From: Legionellales bacterium
Lineage (GTDB): Bacteria; Pseudomonadota; Gammaproteobacteria; Legionellales; Legionellaceae
Direction: 5' to 3'
DNA length: 5,485 nucleotides
Assembly: GCA_020050955.1 (NCBI GenBank)
Contig: JAGVJT010000179.1
Coordinates: forward strand, 1-5,485
This document shows, one piece after another, positions 1 to 5,441 of this stretch. Numbering within the stretch: the stretch's first letter is position 1; each line of letters opens with the position of its first letter. Under the pieces are notes generated by a model. That model saw only the letters and a program-made list of their open reading frames with translations. It searched no databases and had not been told where the DNA came from. A program made the translations under genes and the position numbers.

Positions 1-543
1 GTTGTAATTCCATCGTCACCAAAACGTGCCTATGGTTTGTTACTTGCCGCAATGAGAAACCCAGACCCTGTCATTTTTCTAGAGCCTAAACGCATTTATA
101 GGCTCGTGAAACAACCCGTGGAAGATAATGGCGAAGCACTGCCTTTAGGTAAATGTTTTACACTACAAACAGGCGAGGATATTACTCTTATCAGTTGGGG
201 GGCCAGCATGCATGAAACCTTGCTTGCCGCGAAACAATTAAACCAAGAAGGACTCTCTGTCGAAGTAATTGATGTTGCCAGCATCAAACCATTAGATATC
301 GAAACCATTTTACAATCTGTCGAAAAAACAGGGCGTTGTGTGATTGTTCATGAGGGTGCAAAAACAAGCGGATTTGGTGCAGAAATTGCAGCACAAATCA
401 TGGAAAATAGCATGGATGTACTATTAGCCCCCGTACAACGCGTCACAGGTTATGACATTGTCATGCCTTATTTCCAACTTGAAAAATACTATATCCCGAG
501 TGTAGAACGTATCAAACAAAGCGTAATGAGCATCATGGAGTGA
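1..543 (+). CDS. pdhB: 2-oxoacid (probably pyruvate) dehydrogenase E1 component, beta subunit, C-terminal part
   Basis: The reading frame is open from base 1 to a TGA at 541-543 and gives 180 residues of an E1 beta subunit. The family is usually about 325 residues, so roughly the first 145 lie left of the window. The visible part begins at the end of the thiamine-diphosphate-binding domain, with VVIPSSP at 1-7 and the conserved FLEPKRIYR near 26-34. The transketolase C-terminal domain follows at about 55-170, with GEDITLISWG at 58-67, KPLD at 96-99, VHEGAKTSGFGAEIA at 116-130 and RVTGYD at 147-152. With an E1 alpha subunit this forms a cytosolic heterotetramer that decarboxylates a 2-oxoacid and transfers the acyl group to E2 lipoyl-lysine. 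The E2 gene starts 2 nt downstream, so the two form one operon. Pyruvate is the likeliest substrate, but branched-chain 2-oxoacid dehydrogenases share this architecture and cannot be excluded. The internal TTG and ATG codons are not starts, because conserved sequence continues upstream of them. Confidence 0.93.
   Translation, partial: VVIPSSPKRAYGLLLAAMRNPDPVIFLEPKRIYRLVKQPVEDNGEALPLGKCFTLQTGEDITLISWGASMHETLLAAKQLNQEGLSVEVIDVASIKPLDIETILQSVEKTGRCVIVHEGAKTSGFGAEIAAQIMENSMDVLLAPVQRVTGYDIVMPYFQLEKYYIPSVERIKQSVMSIME
537..540 (+). promoter_or_regulatory. Ribosome binding site deciding the E2 start
   Basis: GGAG at 537-540, inside the last two sense codons of the E1 beta gene, lies 5 nt before the ATG at 546. 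It supports that ATG over the in-frame GTG at 540, which would overlap the GGAG itself. Its position suggests translational coupling of E1 beta and E2. Confidence 0.7.
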
Positions 544-545
544 TT

Positions 546-1652
546 ATGACAATTTTTAATTTACCCGATTTAGGCGAAGGATTACCCGACGCAGAAATTC
601 ACGAGTGGTTTGTCAAAGAAGGCGACACTGTTAAAACTGACCAACCGCTTGTTTCCATGGAAACGGCAAAAGCCGTTGTGGATGTGCCATGCCCACAAGA
701 CGGTGTCATCGAAGCATTGTACGGTAAATCAGGTGATCTTATTAAAACAGGTTCTCCTCTTGTCAGATTTGTCACAGAAACACCTGTGCGTGCTGATAAA
801 GGAACTGTTGTCGGAAATCTTGAAGAAAGCACCGACGTTAGCGAAGATATCTTTGTTATTGGAGCAAGTGCTAACGCATCTAGAGCCAAGACAACTCCTG
901 TAGTACGTATGTTAGCAAAAAAATGGGGCATCAATTTACAAACCGTTGTCGCCACAGGTGAGCATGGGACAATCACGCGTGATGATGTTCAACGCGAAAT
1001 TGATAAACAGCAAACGATTCCCGAAGGATTTGAGCCATTACGTGGTGTGCGCCGTGCAATGCTAAACAGTATGGTGCAGTCACACCGTGACGTTGTACCC
1101 GTTAGCATTTTCGATGAAGCAGACGTCTCCTCCTGGATTAAAGAAGGTGATATTACCGTTCGTTTAATTCGTGCATTATGTGAAGCTTGCGTCAAAGAAC
1201 CATCGTTAAATGCTTGGTTTGATACACAACACAGTGCGCGCAAATGTTTTCCTGAGATAAATTTAGGTTTAGCTATCGACAGCGCTGAGGGTTTATTTGT
1301 ACCAGTCATACATAATGCTGCGAACAAAACAGATGAAGAGCTACGTGCCTGCATTAACGAGTACAAGCAAGGTGTTGCATCGCGAACATTACCACCAGAG
1401 CAATTTCAACATGCGACCATCACCCTTTCAAACTTCGGTAAATTTGCAGGTCGTTTTGCAAGCCCCATCATTGTGCCGCCCATGGTAGCTATTTTAGCCG
1501 TCGGTCGATTATATGAAAGTGTTACTAACCATCATGACACCATCAGTGTTCGTCATACCTTACCGCTGTCATTAAGCTTTGATCATCGTGCGATTACAGG
1601 CGGTGAAGCCACGCGTTTCTTAAGTGTTGTCATGCAATCGCTACAAAAATAA
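546..1652 (+). CDS. pdhC: Dihydrolipoamide acyltransferase (E2) of the pyruvate/2-oxoacid dehydrogenase complex
   Basis: This 368-residue E2 core protein moves the acyl group from E1 to CoA through a lipoyl-lysine. A single lipoyl domain spans about 2-77, with the lipoyl attachment site METAKA at 38-43 (Lys42). An acidic linker, not the Ala/Pro-rich kind, runs to about 112. The peripheral-subunit-binding domain is at about 116-150, with TTPVVRMLAKKWGI, GEHGTIT and DDV. The catalytic domain occupies about 160-368, with GLAIDSAEGLFVPVI at 241-255, TLSNFG at 293-298 (Ser295 at the usual serine position) and SFDHRAITGGEATRF at 344-358 holding His347. The usual motif is DHRxxDG; here Thr351 replaces the Asp. 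E. coli E2p has three lipoyl domains and about 630 residues, so this is a compact one-lipoyl E2 like those next to alpha/beta-type E1 genes. It follows E1 beta after 2 nt in one operon. The family is certain, while pyruvate versus branched-chain specificity is inferred. Confidence 0.95.
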   Translation: MTIFNLPDLGEGLPDAEIHEWFVKEGDTVKTDQPLVSMETAKAVVDVPCPQDGVIEALYGKSGDLIKTGSPLVRFVTETPVRADKGTVVGNLEESTDVSEDIFVIGASANASRAKTTPVVRMLAKKWGINLQTVVATGEHGTITRDDVQREIDKQQTIPEGFEPLRGVRRAMLNSMVQSHRDVVPVSIFDEADVSSWIKEGDITVRLIRALCEACVKEPSLNAWFDTQHSARKCFPEINLGLAIDSAEGLFVPVIHNAANKTDEELRACINEYKQGVASRTLPPEQFQHATITLSNFGKFAGRFASPIIVPPMVAILAVGRLYESVTNHHDTISVRHTLPLSLSFDHRAITGGEATRFLSVVMQSLQK

Positions 1653-1675
1653 ACACAACCGCGAGCACAAAAGTC

Positions 1676-1695
1676 ATTCCCGCGAAAGCGGGAAC
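1676..1695. repeat. Short GC-rich inverted repeat resembling dRS3/REP-type dispersed repeats
   Basis: TTCCCGCGAAAGCGGGAA at 1677-1694 is a perfect 7-bp inverted repeat around GAAA, a GNRA-type tetraloop in RNA. It begins 24 nt after the E2 stop. The 20-mer 1676-1695 fits the neisserial dRS3 pattern ATTCCC-N8-GGGAAT at 11 of 12 fixed bases, the last being C rather than T. The preceding GTCATT also fits a common dispersed bacterial repeat. No T-run follows it on the plus strand. On the minus strand TGACTTTTG follows, so it is at best a weak terminator. The hairpin is seen directly; that it is a dispersed repeat is inferred from resemblance. Confidence 0.6.
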
Positions 1696-1720
1696 TCATT
1701 TAAGCTAAACCTCTATGCTA

Positions 1721-1744
1721 ATACCGTCATTGCAATGATGGTAT
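1721..1744. repeat. 24-bp near-perfect palindrome between convergent genes
   Basis: The two 12-nt halves, ATACCGTCATTG and CAATGATGGTAT, are reverse complements except for one pair (G1726 with T1739), which would form a G-U wobble in plus-strand RNA. There is no spacer, so the RNA hairpin would have a small loop from central bases such as TGCA at 1731-1734. CTTTAATC follows on the plus strand and is a poor T-tract. It may help end E2 transcription, protect 3' ends, bind a dimeric protein, or be a remnant of a repeat; the sequence does not decide. Confidence 0.55.
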
Positions 1745-1771
1745 CTTTAATCAGACCAAAGCAGAGAAACA

Positions 1772-1788
1772 TGCCCGCTTTGCGGGCA
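1772..1788 (-). terminator. Candidate weak terminator or 3'-end hairpin for the beta-oxidation operon
   Basis: TGCCCGCTTTGCGGGCA is a perfect 7-bp GC-rich stem with a 3-nt loop. On the minus strand it lies 25 nt beyond the fadJ-like stop codon and is followed by TGTTTCTCTG, which is T-rich but not a true T-run. On the plus strand AAAACATC follows, so it would not act as a standard intrinsic terminator for the E2 operon. Termination here may be inefficient, bidirectional through combined hairpins, or Rho-dependent. The hairpin is certain and its role is inferred. Confidence 0.45.
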
Positions 1789-1813
1789 AAACATCAATTA
1801 AAACTTATCACAC

Positions 1814-3856
1814 TTAATCTTGACTAAGCGCGGTCATCATATCCTTATCCGTTCTAAACCGCTCACCGTATTGTGCTTCCAATTGCGTGATCAAGGCGTT
1901 CAATTTATCGTGACCAAACTGTTTTGCATAATGCATGGGACCACCTCTAAAAGGCGCGAATCCTGTTGCAAAAATCATACCAGCATCCAATAAATCAGCA
2001 TCTTCTACCACCCCTTCACGAAGACAAAGGGCTGCTTCATTAATCATGCGAAGGATTAAACGATGCGCAATTTCTTCTTGATGTTGATCAACTTCTACGC
2101 GCTGTTTGATTGGTTTACCTTGTTTATAACGATAAAATCCTTCGCCAGATTTACGGCCTAATTTGCCTGCTTGAACCATCTCATGTAGCCGCTTAGGCAC
2201 AGTTCCACCAAAATGAGCCGTCAAATTTTCTGCAACCGCCAAACAAACATCCATACCAACTGTGTCAGCCAACTCAACAGGCCCCATCATCATGCCAAAT
2301 GATTTAGCTGCATTATCAATGACTTCGCCACGATAACCGTCTTCTAACAATTGCACACACTCAAGCAAATACGGCATCAAGACGCGATTGATTAAAAATC
2401 CTGGTGTTGATTTTACTGGCAAAGGTAGTCGACCAATTTGATTGACAAAGGCGCACGATTGTTCTGCAACAAATGGCGCTGTTTTCTCGCTTTTGACAAC
2501 TTCAACTAACTCCATTTGTGAGACAGGATTAAAGAAGTGAATACCGACTAATCGCTCTGGATTTGTCATCACTTGACTAATCTCATCAAGAGGAATACTT
2601 GATGTATTCGTTGCAAGAATCGCCTGTGGTTTTGCATGCGTCTCAATGTGTTTAAAAATAGCTTGTTTAACCTCAAGGTTTTCAAACACAGCTTCAATGA
2701 TAACATCAGCTTGAGCAACACCACGACCATCTGGATCAGCAATAAGTCTATCCATAGCCGCTTGAATAAGACGAGGTTGACGTAATTTTTTCTTAAACAA
2801 GGCATGCGCACGCCCGATAGCTGGAGCAATTTGTGCATAAGATTTATCTTGAAGCGTCACGGTGAGTCCTTGCTTTGCACACCAACTTGCAATATCACCA
2901 CCCATCACACCCGCACCAATCACATGCACATGTTTTGCACAAAATTCAGCGTTTTTTGCAAAATATTTCAAGCGATCACGTAGTAAAAAAACACGAATTA
3001 GATTTTTTGCCGTCTCATTTTGCTCTAACAATTGGTGAACTGAATCAGCTTCTTTAAGATAAGAGCGATCATCAAATCCACTTTCTTTTTCCCAAAGATC
3101 AATAACTGCATAAGGTGCTGGATAATGATCTTTGCACACACGTTTTGCGACTTGATGACGTAATAATTTTGCAATCAATGTACGCGCAGGTGCTGTTTGA
3201 GTTAACGATTGTAAAAAAGAAGCGCGACGTTTGGGTGGTTTTTGATTAATAAAAAAGACAGCCGCTCGCTTTAACTGCCGAACAGGAACAACATCATCAA
3301 CAACACCCAATGCTTTTGCTTTTTTAGCCCGTAAGGCACGACCGGTTAAAATCATTTCTGATAATGCGTGAAAACCACCAATAAGCTTTGGTAATCGAAC
3401 AGTTCCACCCCATCCAGGATGAAATCCAAGCATAATCTCAGGAAGCGCTAATCGTGTATCATCTTCATCGGTTGCAATACGATAATCACACGCTAAAGCA
3501 AGCTCCATGCCACCGCCCATACAAAAACCATTAATGGCCGCAACGGTTGGCATGCTTAATTGCTCTAATCGTGCAAAGACAGCTTGACCTTTTCGTAAAA
3601 AATCAACCGCTTTTAATGACGTTTCTAAATGTGCCAATGCATTAATATCAGCACCTGCAATAAAACCTTTTTTCTTTAACGAATGAATGACTAAACCTTT
3701 GGCTTGACTCATTTTTGCGATGTCATGTAAAAGATCATTTAATTCGTCCAGTACTTCATCATTAATACTGTTAACACGCTCATTGTGACGATCAAGTCCC
3801 AACCAAACAATGTGATCGTGATCAACATCCATTACCCAATGTTTATGATTAATCAT
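1814..3856 (-). CDS. fadJ: Fatty acid oxidation complex alpha subunit (enoyl-CoA hydratase / 3-hydroxyacyl-CoA dehydrogenase)
   Basis: This 680-residue bifunctional enzyme would hydrate 2-enoyl-CoA and oxidise 3-hydroxyacyl-CoA with NAD+ in cytosolic beta-oxidation. The N-terminal crotonase domain (about 10-195) has the oxyanion-hole segment IAGADI at 66-71 and GGGMELALACDYRIA at 114-128. The paired catalytic glutamates are Glu118 and Glu140 (LPE at 138-140). The NAD-binding domain (about 308-485) has GAGVMG at 314-319, NTSS at 417-420 and HFFNPV at 440-445, with catalytic His440 and partner Glu452. Dehydrogenase C-terminal domains follow from GFLINR at 486 and again from about 595 to the end. 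Stretches such as EMILTGRALRAKKAKALGVV resemble E. coli FadJ more than FadB. It is about 35 residues shorter than E. coli FadJ (714), mainly before the second C-terminal domain and at the end. The ATG overlaps the thiolase stop by 8 nt in fadI-fadJ order. The reading frame is intact. The activity is well supported; the FadJ rather than FadB label is less sure. Confidence 0.93.
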   Translation of the reverse strand: MINHKHWVMDVDHDHIVWLGLDRHNERVNSINDEVLDELNDLLHDIAKMSQAKGLVIHSLKKKGFIAGADINALAHLETSLKAVDFLRKGQAVFARLEQLSMPTVAAINGFCMGGGMELALACDYRIATDEDDTRLALPEIMLGFHPGWGGTVRLPKLIGGFHALSEMILTGRALRAKKAKALGVVDDVVPVRQLKRAAVFFINQKPPKRRASFLQSLTQTAPARTLIAKLLRHQVAKRVCKDHYPAPYAVIDLWEKESGFDDRSYLKEADSVHQLLEQNETAKNLIRVFLLRDRLKYFAKNAEFCAKHVHVIGAGVMGGDIASWCAKQGLTVTLQDKSYAQIAPAIGRAHALFKKKLRQPRLIQAAMDRLIADPDGRGVAQADVIIEAVFENLEVKQAIFKHIETHAKPQAILATNTSSIPLDEISQVMTNPERLVGIHFFNPVSQMELVEVVKSEKTAPFVAEQSCAFVNQIGRLPLPVKSTPGFLINRVLMPYLLECVQLLEDGYRGEVIDNAAKSFGMMMGPVELADTVGMDVCLAVAENLTAHFGGTVPKRLHEMVQAGKLGRKSGEGFYRYKQGKPIKQRVEVDQHQEEIAHRLILRMINEAALCLREGVVEDADLLDAGMIFATGFAPFRGGPMHYAKQFGHDKLNALITQLEAQYGERFRTDKDMMTALSQD

Positions 3857-5168
3857 GGCATCCTACCTCTGTTGTTCGCTCTAAATACATCGCACCACCT
3901 TGACCACCACCGATGCAAATGGCAGCCATACCTCGCTTAACATTTTTCTTTTTTAAATTTTCTAACACATGAAGGACAATTCGTGCACCACTCGCGCCAA
4001 TAGGATGGCCAGCTGCAATTGCCCCTCCTTCTTGATTCAGTGATTCATGCTTCGGAGCCCCGATGGCTTGATTTGTTCCAAAATGCGTTTGGCAATATTC
4101 GTCATCACCCCACGCAGCTAAACATGCTAAAACTTGCGCAGAAAATGCTTCATTAATTTCCCAACAATCTAGATCACTTGGGATAAGACCATGACGTTGC
4201 ATGATAGGCGTCGCCGCATGAACAGGCCCTAATCCCATTTGAGAAGGATCAAGCGCTGCCCACTCAGTATCAACAATACGTCCCATCACACTTAAGCCAT
4301 GACGCTTCACGGCTTCTTCACTTGCCAACAACAGCGCACATGCACCATCTGTAATTTGTGAACTATTTCCTGCCGTCACCATGCCATATTTTTTATCAAA
4401 AAATGGCTTTAATTTAGCAAGCTTTTCCACCGTCGAATCTGCTCGCATACCATCATCTGTTGTAAAAACATTTCCTTTCTTATCAATAATAGGTGTCACT
4501 TCAGACATACTGCTTGTTGCATACGCATCCATAAGGCGCGCATGACTTTGAGCAGCAAAAGTATCCATTGCTTCGCGTGTAATTTGAAAGCGATACGCTA
4601 GTTTTTCAGCCGTTTGTCCCATGTTCAAACCAACAATCGGGTCAGTCAACCCACGTAACAACGCGATAACTGGTGCAAGAAACGAAGGCCTTAGTTGCGT
4701 TAACAAGCCTGCTCGTTGCTGCATCGTTTTCGCCATAAACCATTGACCCAACCAACCAGCCATTTTGTCATTAAAAAGTAACGGCGCACGGCTCATCGCA
4801 TCTGTCCCACCCGCCAATACCAAATGACTTCGTCCACTAGCAATTTGCATGGCAGCGTTATCAATCGCTTGCAAACCAGATGCACAATTACGCATCACAG
4901 TAAATCCTGGTACGCGATCACCACAACCTAAACGAAGGGCGACTACGCGCGCAATATTTGCTTCATCAGGACTAGGCATGGCTGAACCGAGAATGACTTC
5001 ATCCAAATCCGTGGGTGAAATCGGTTGACGCAATAATAACGGCTTAGCCGCTTCAACCGCTAAATCAGAGGCACTAAATGCACCCAGACCTTTTGCTTTT
5101 AAAAACGGCGTGCGGTTGCCATCTACCACATAGACCGCAGCACCACTTAAATTTGATGTTTTCTTCAT
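3849..5168 (-). CDS. Beta-oxidation thiolase (acetyl-CoA C-acyltransferase)
   Basis: This 439-residue thiolase would cleave 3-ketoacyl-CoA with CoA to give acetyl-CoA and a shortened acyl-CoA. The N-terminal half carries the nucleophilic cysteine in RNCASGLQA (Cys95), followed by LAGGTDAMSRAPLL at 118-131. The loop region to about 180 is long, then NMGQTAE at 182-188 and MVTAGNSSQITDGA at 263-276. The C-terminal half has INEAFSAQ at 338-345, the catalytic histidine in GHPIGASG (His388), and CIGGGQGG at 418-425 with the second cysteine, Cys418. All catalytic residues are present. The length matches E. coli FadI (436) rather than FadA (387), and it precedes the FadJ-like gene as in fadIJ. However, FadI and mitochondrial trifunctional beta subunits use HEAF and GHPFxATG, so no symbol is given. 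Some acetyl-CoA acetyltransferases look similar. The ATG at 5168 was chosen for its GGAGG site and fit to family N-termini; a GTG start at 5228 would add 20 unrelated residues. Confidence 0.93.
   Translation of the reverse strand: MKKTSNLSGAAVYVVDGNRTPFLKAKGLGAFSASDLAVEAAKPLLLRQPISPTDLDEVILGSAMPSPDEANIARVVALRLGCGDRVPGFTVMRNCASGLQAIDNAAMQIASGRSHLVLAGGTDAMSRAPLLFNDKMAGWLGQWFMAKTMQQRAGLLTQLRPSFLAPVIALLRGLTDPIVGLNMGQTAEKLAYRFQITREAMDTFAAQSHARLMDAYATSSMSEVTPIIDKKGNVFTTDDGMRADSTVEKLAKLKPFFDKKYGMVTAGNSSQITDGACALLLASEEAVKRHGLSVMGRIVDTEWAALDPSQMGLGPVHAATPIMQRHGLIPSDLDCWEINEAFSAQVLACLAAWGDDEYCQTHFGTNQAIGAPKHESLNQEGGAIAAGHPIGASGARIVLHVLENLKKKNVKRGMAAICIGGGQGGAMYLERTTEVGCHD
3861..3869 (-). promoter_or_regulatory. 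Ribosome binding site of the fadJ-like gene, inside the thiolase gene
   Basis: Read on the minus strand, GAGGTAGGA runs from 3869 to 3861, ahead of the ATG at 3856-3854. AGGA sits 4 nt and GAGG 9 nt upstream. The site lies within the last codons of the thiolase gene, and the thiolase TAA (3851-3849) falls inside the start region of the second gene. Termination-reinitiation coupling is therefore likely. Confidence 0.6.
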
Positions 5169-5172
5169 GAGT

Positions 5173-5177
5173 CCTCC
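5173..5177 (-). promoter_or_regulatory. Strong ribosome binding site fixing the thiolase start
   Basis: On the minus strand GGAGG (5177 to 5173) followed by ACTC lies 4 nt before the ATG at 5168. This near-perfect Shine-Dalgarno site makes the ATG at 5168 the likely start rather than the upstream GTG at 5228. Confidence 0.75.
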
Positions 5178-5252
5178 AGACAAAACATTCCTATGATGTG
5201 ATAATCTTTCAATAAAAAGAAGTCGCACACCTTTAAATCAATGAAAGCAGTA

Positions 5253-5282
5253 ACAATACCTTAAATTTTTAAAATATGTAAA
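5253..5282 (-). promoter_or_regulatory. Candidate sigma70-type promoter for the thiolase-fadJ operon
   Basis: On the minus strand TTTACA (5282 to 5277, 5 of 6 to TTGACA) is followed after 18 bp by TATTGT (5258 to 5253, 4 of 6 to TATAAT). Transcription would start near 5246, leaving a leader of about 78 nt before the thiolase ATG. The region is so AT-rich that chance matches are likely. It is the best candidate I found, and I saw no recognisable E. coli FadR operator near it. Confidence 0.35.
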
Positions 5283-5293
5283 TTAAAATTTAA
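5261..5293. repeat. AT-rich inverted repeat in the divergent control region
   Basis: TTAAATTTT at 5261-5269 is the exact reverse complement of AAAATTTAA at 5285-5293, with a 15-nt spacer. The spacer contains the proposed -35 box of the thiolase operon. The right arm lies just upstream of the tRNA -35 box, where an A/T-rich UP element would be. Low complexity makes chance a real alternative to an operator. Confidence 0.4.
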
Positions 5294-5300
5294 AGAACTG

Positions 5301-5328
5301 TTGACGAATGCGCGCGAACTGATATACT
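5301..5328 (+). promoter_or_regulatory. Sigma70-type promoter of the tRNA-Ser/tRNA-Arg operon
   Basis: TTGACG at 5301-5306 (5 of 6 to consensus) and TATACT at 5323-5328 (5 of 6) are separated by 16 bp. Transcription should start around 5335-5337, 7-9 nt before the tRNA-Ser 5' end at 5344. The A/T-rich stretch at about 5278-5298 sits where an UP element would be. The C-rich discriminator after the -10 box (CCCGAC, 5329-5334) is typical of stable-RNA promoters under stringent control. That regulation is inferred from known tRNA and rRNA promoters. Confidence 0.8.
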
Positions 5329-5343
5329 CCCGACTCATTGAAC

Positions 5344-5434
5344 GGAGAGATGGCCGAGTGGTCGAAGGCGCTCCCCTGCTAAGGGAGTATGGGACAAAAT
5401 CTCATCGAGGGTTCGAATCCCTCTCTCTCCGCCA
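5344..5434 (+). tRNA. tRNA-Ser (anticodon GCU)
   Basis: This is a complete 91-nt class II tRNA. The acceptor stem GGAGAGA (5344-5350) pairs with TCTCTCC (5424-5430), followed by discriminator G5431 and an encoded CCA at 5432-5434. The D stem is GCC (5353-5355) with GGC (5367-5369). The anticodon stem CTCCC/GGGAG (5371-5375, 5383-5387) holds the loop CTGCTAA, so the anticodon is GCT at 5378-5380, reading AGC and AGU. The long variable arm ATGGGA-CAAAA-TCTCAT (5389-5405) forms a 6-bp stem with one G-U pair and marks it as a serine tRNA. The T arm is GAGGG-TTCGAAT-CCCTC (5407-5423). A tRNA-Arg begins 7 nt later and is probably in the same transcript. Confidence 0.98.
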
Positions 5435-5441
5435 GAACAAT

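Noticed and set aside
540..545. GTG at 540 as the E2 start
   Set aside because: It overlaps the GGAG needed for initiation. ATG 546 has the right spacing and gives the typical N-terminus of a lipoyl domain.
599..1366. Open frames of 125 codons each on the minus strand opposite the E2 gene (599-976, 989-1366)
   Set aside because: They lie wholly opposite a strongly conserved gene, lack recognisable domains, and are shadows of its codon pattern.
1653..1813. CRISPR-like array, given three short palindromes in a row
   Set aside because: The three inverted repeats differ in sequence and spacing, so there are no direct repeats.
1624..1827. 67-codon plus-strand reading frame over the E2 end and the intergenic gap
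   Set aside because: It starts inside the E2 gene, runs through the inverted repeats and into the opposing gene, has no ribosome binding site, and its translation resembles no protein family.
2569..3057. Short open frames inside the fadJ-like gene (2569-2838 minus, 2875-3057 plus)
   Set aside because: They overlap conserved dehydrogenase and hydratase coding sequence in other frames and have no independent support.
5169..5228. 20-residue N-terminal extension of the thiolase from a GTG at 5228
   Set aside because: The GGAGG site 4 nt before ATG 5168 and the usual thiolase N-terminus support the shorter form; the extension covers the leader region.
5169..5343. Possible csrA or small RNA gene before the tRNAs
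   Set aside because: The gap is only 175 nt, AT-rich, has no plausible frame with a ribosome binding site, and is accounted for by promoter elements.
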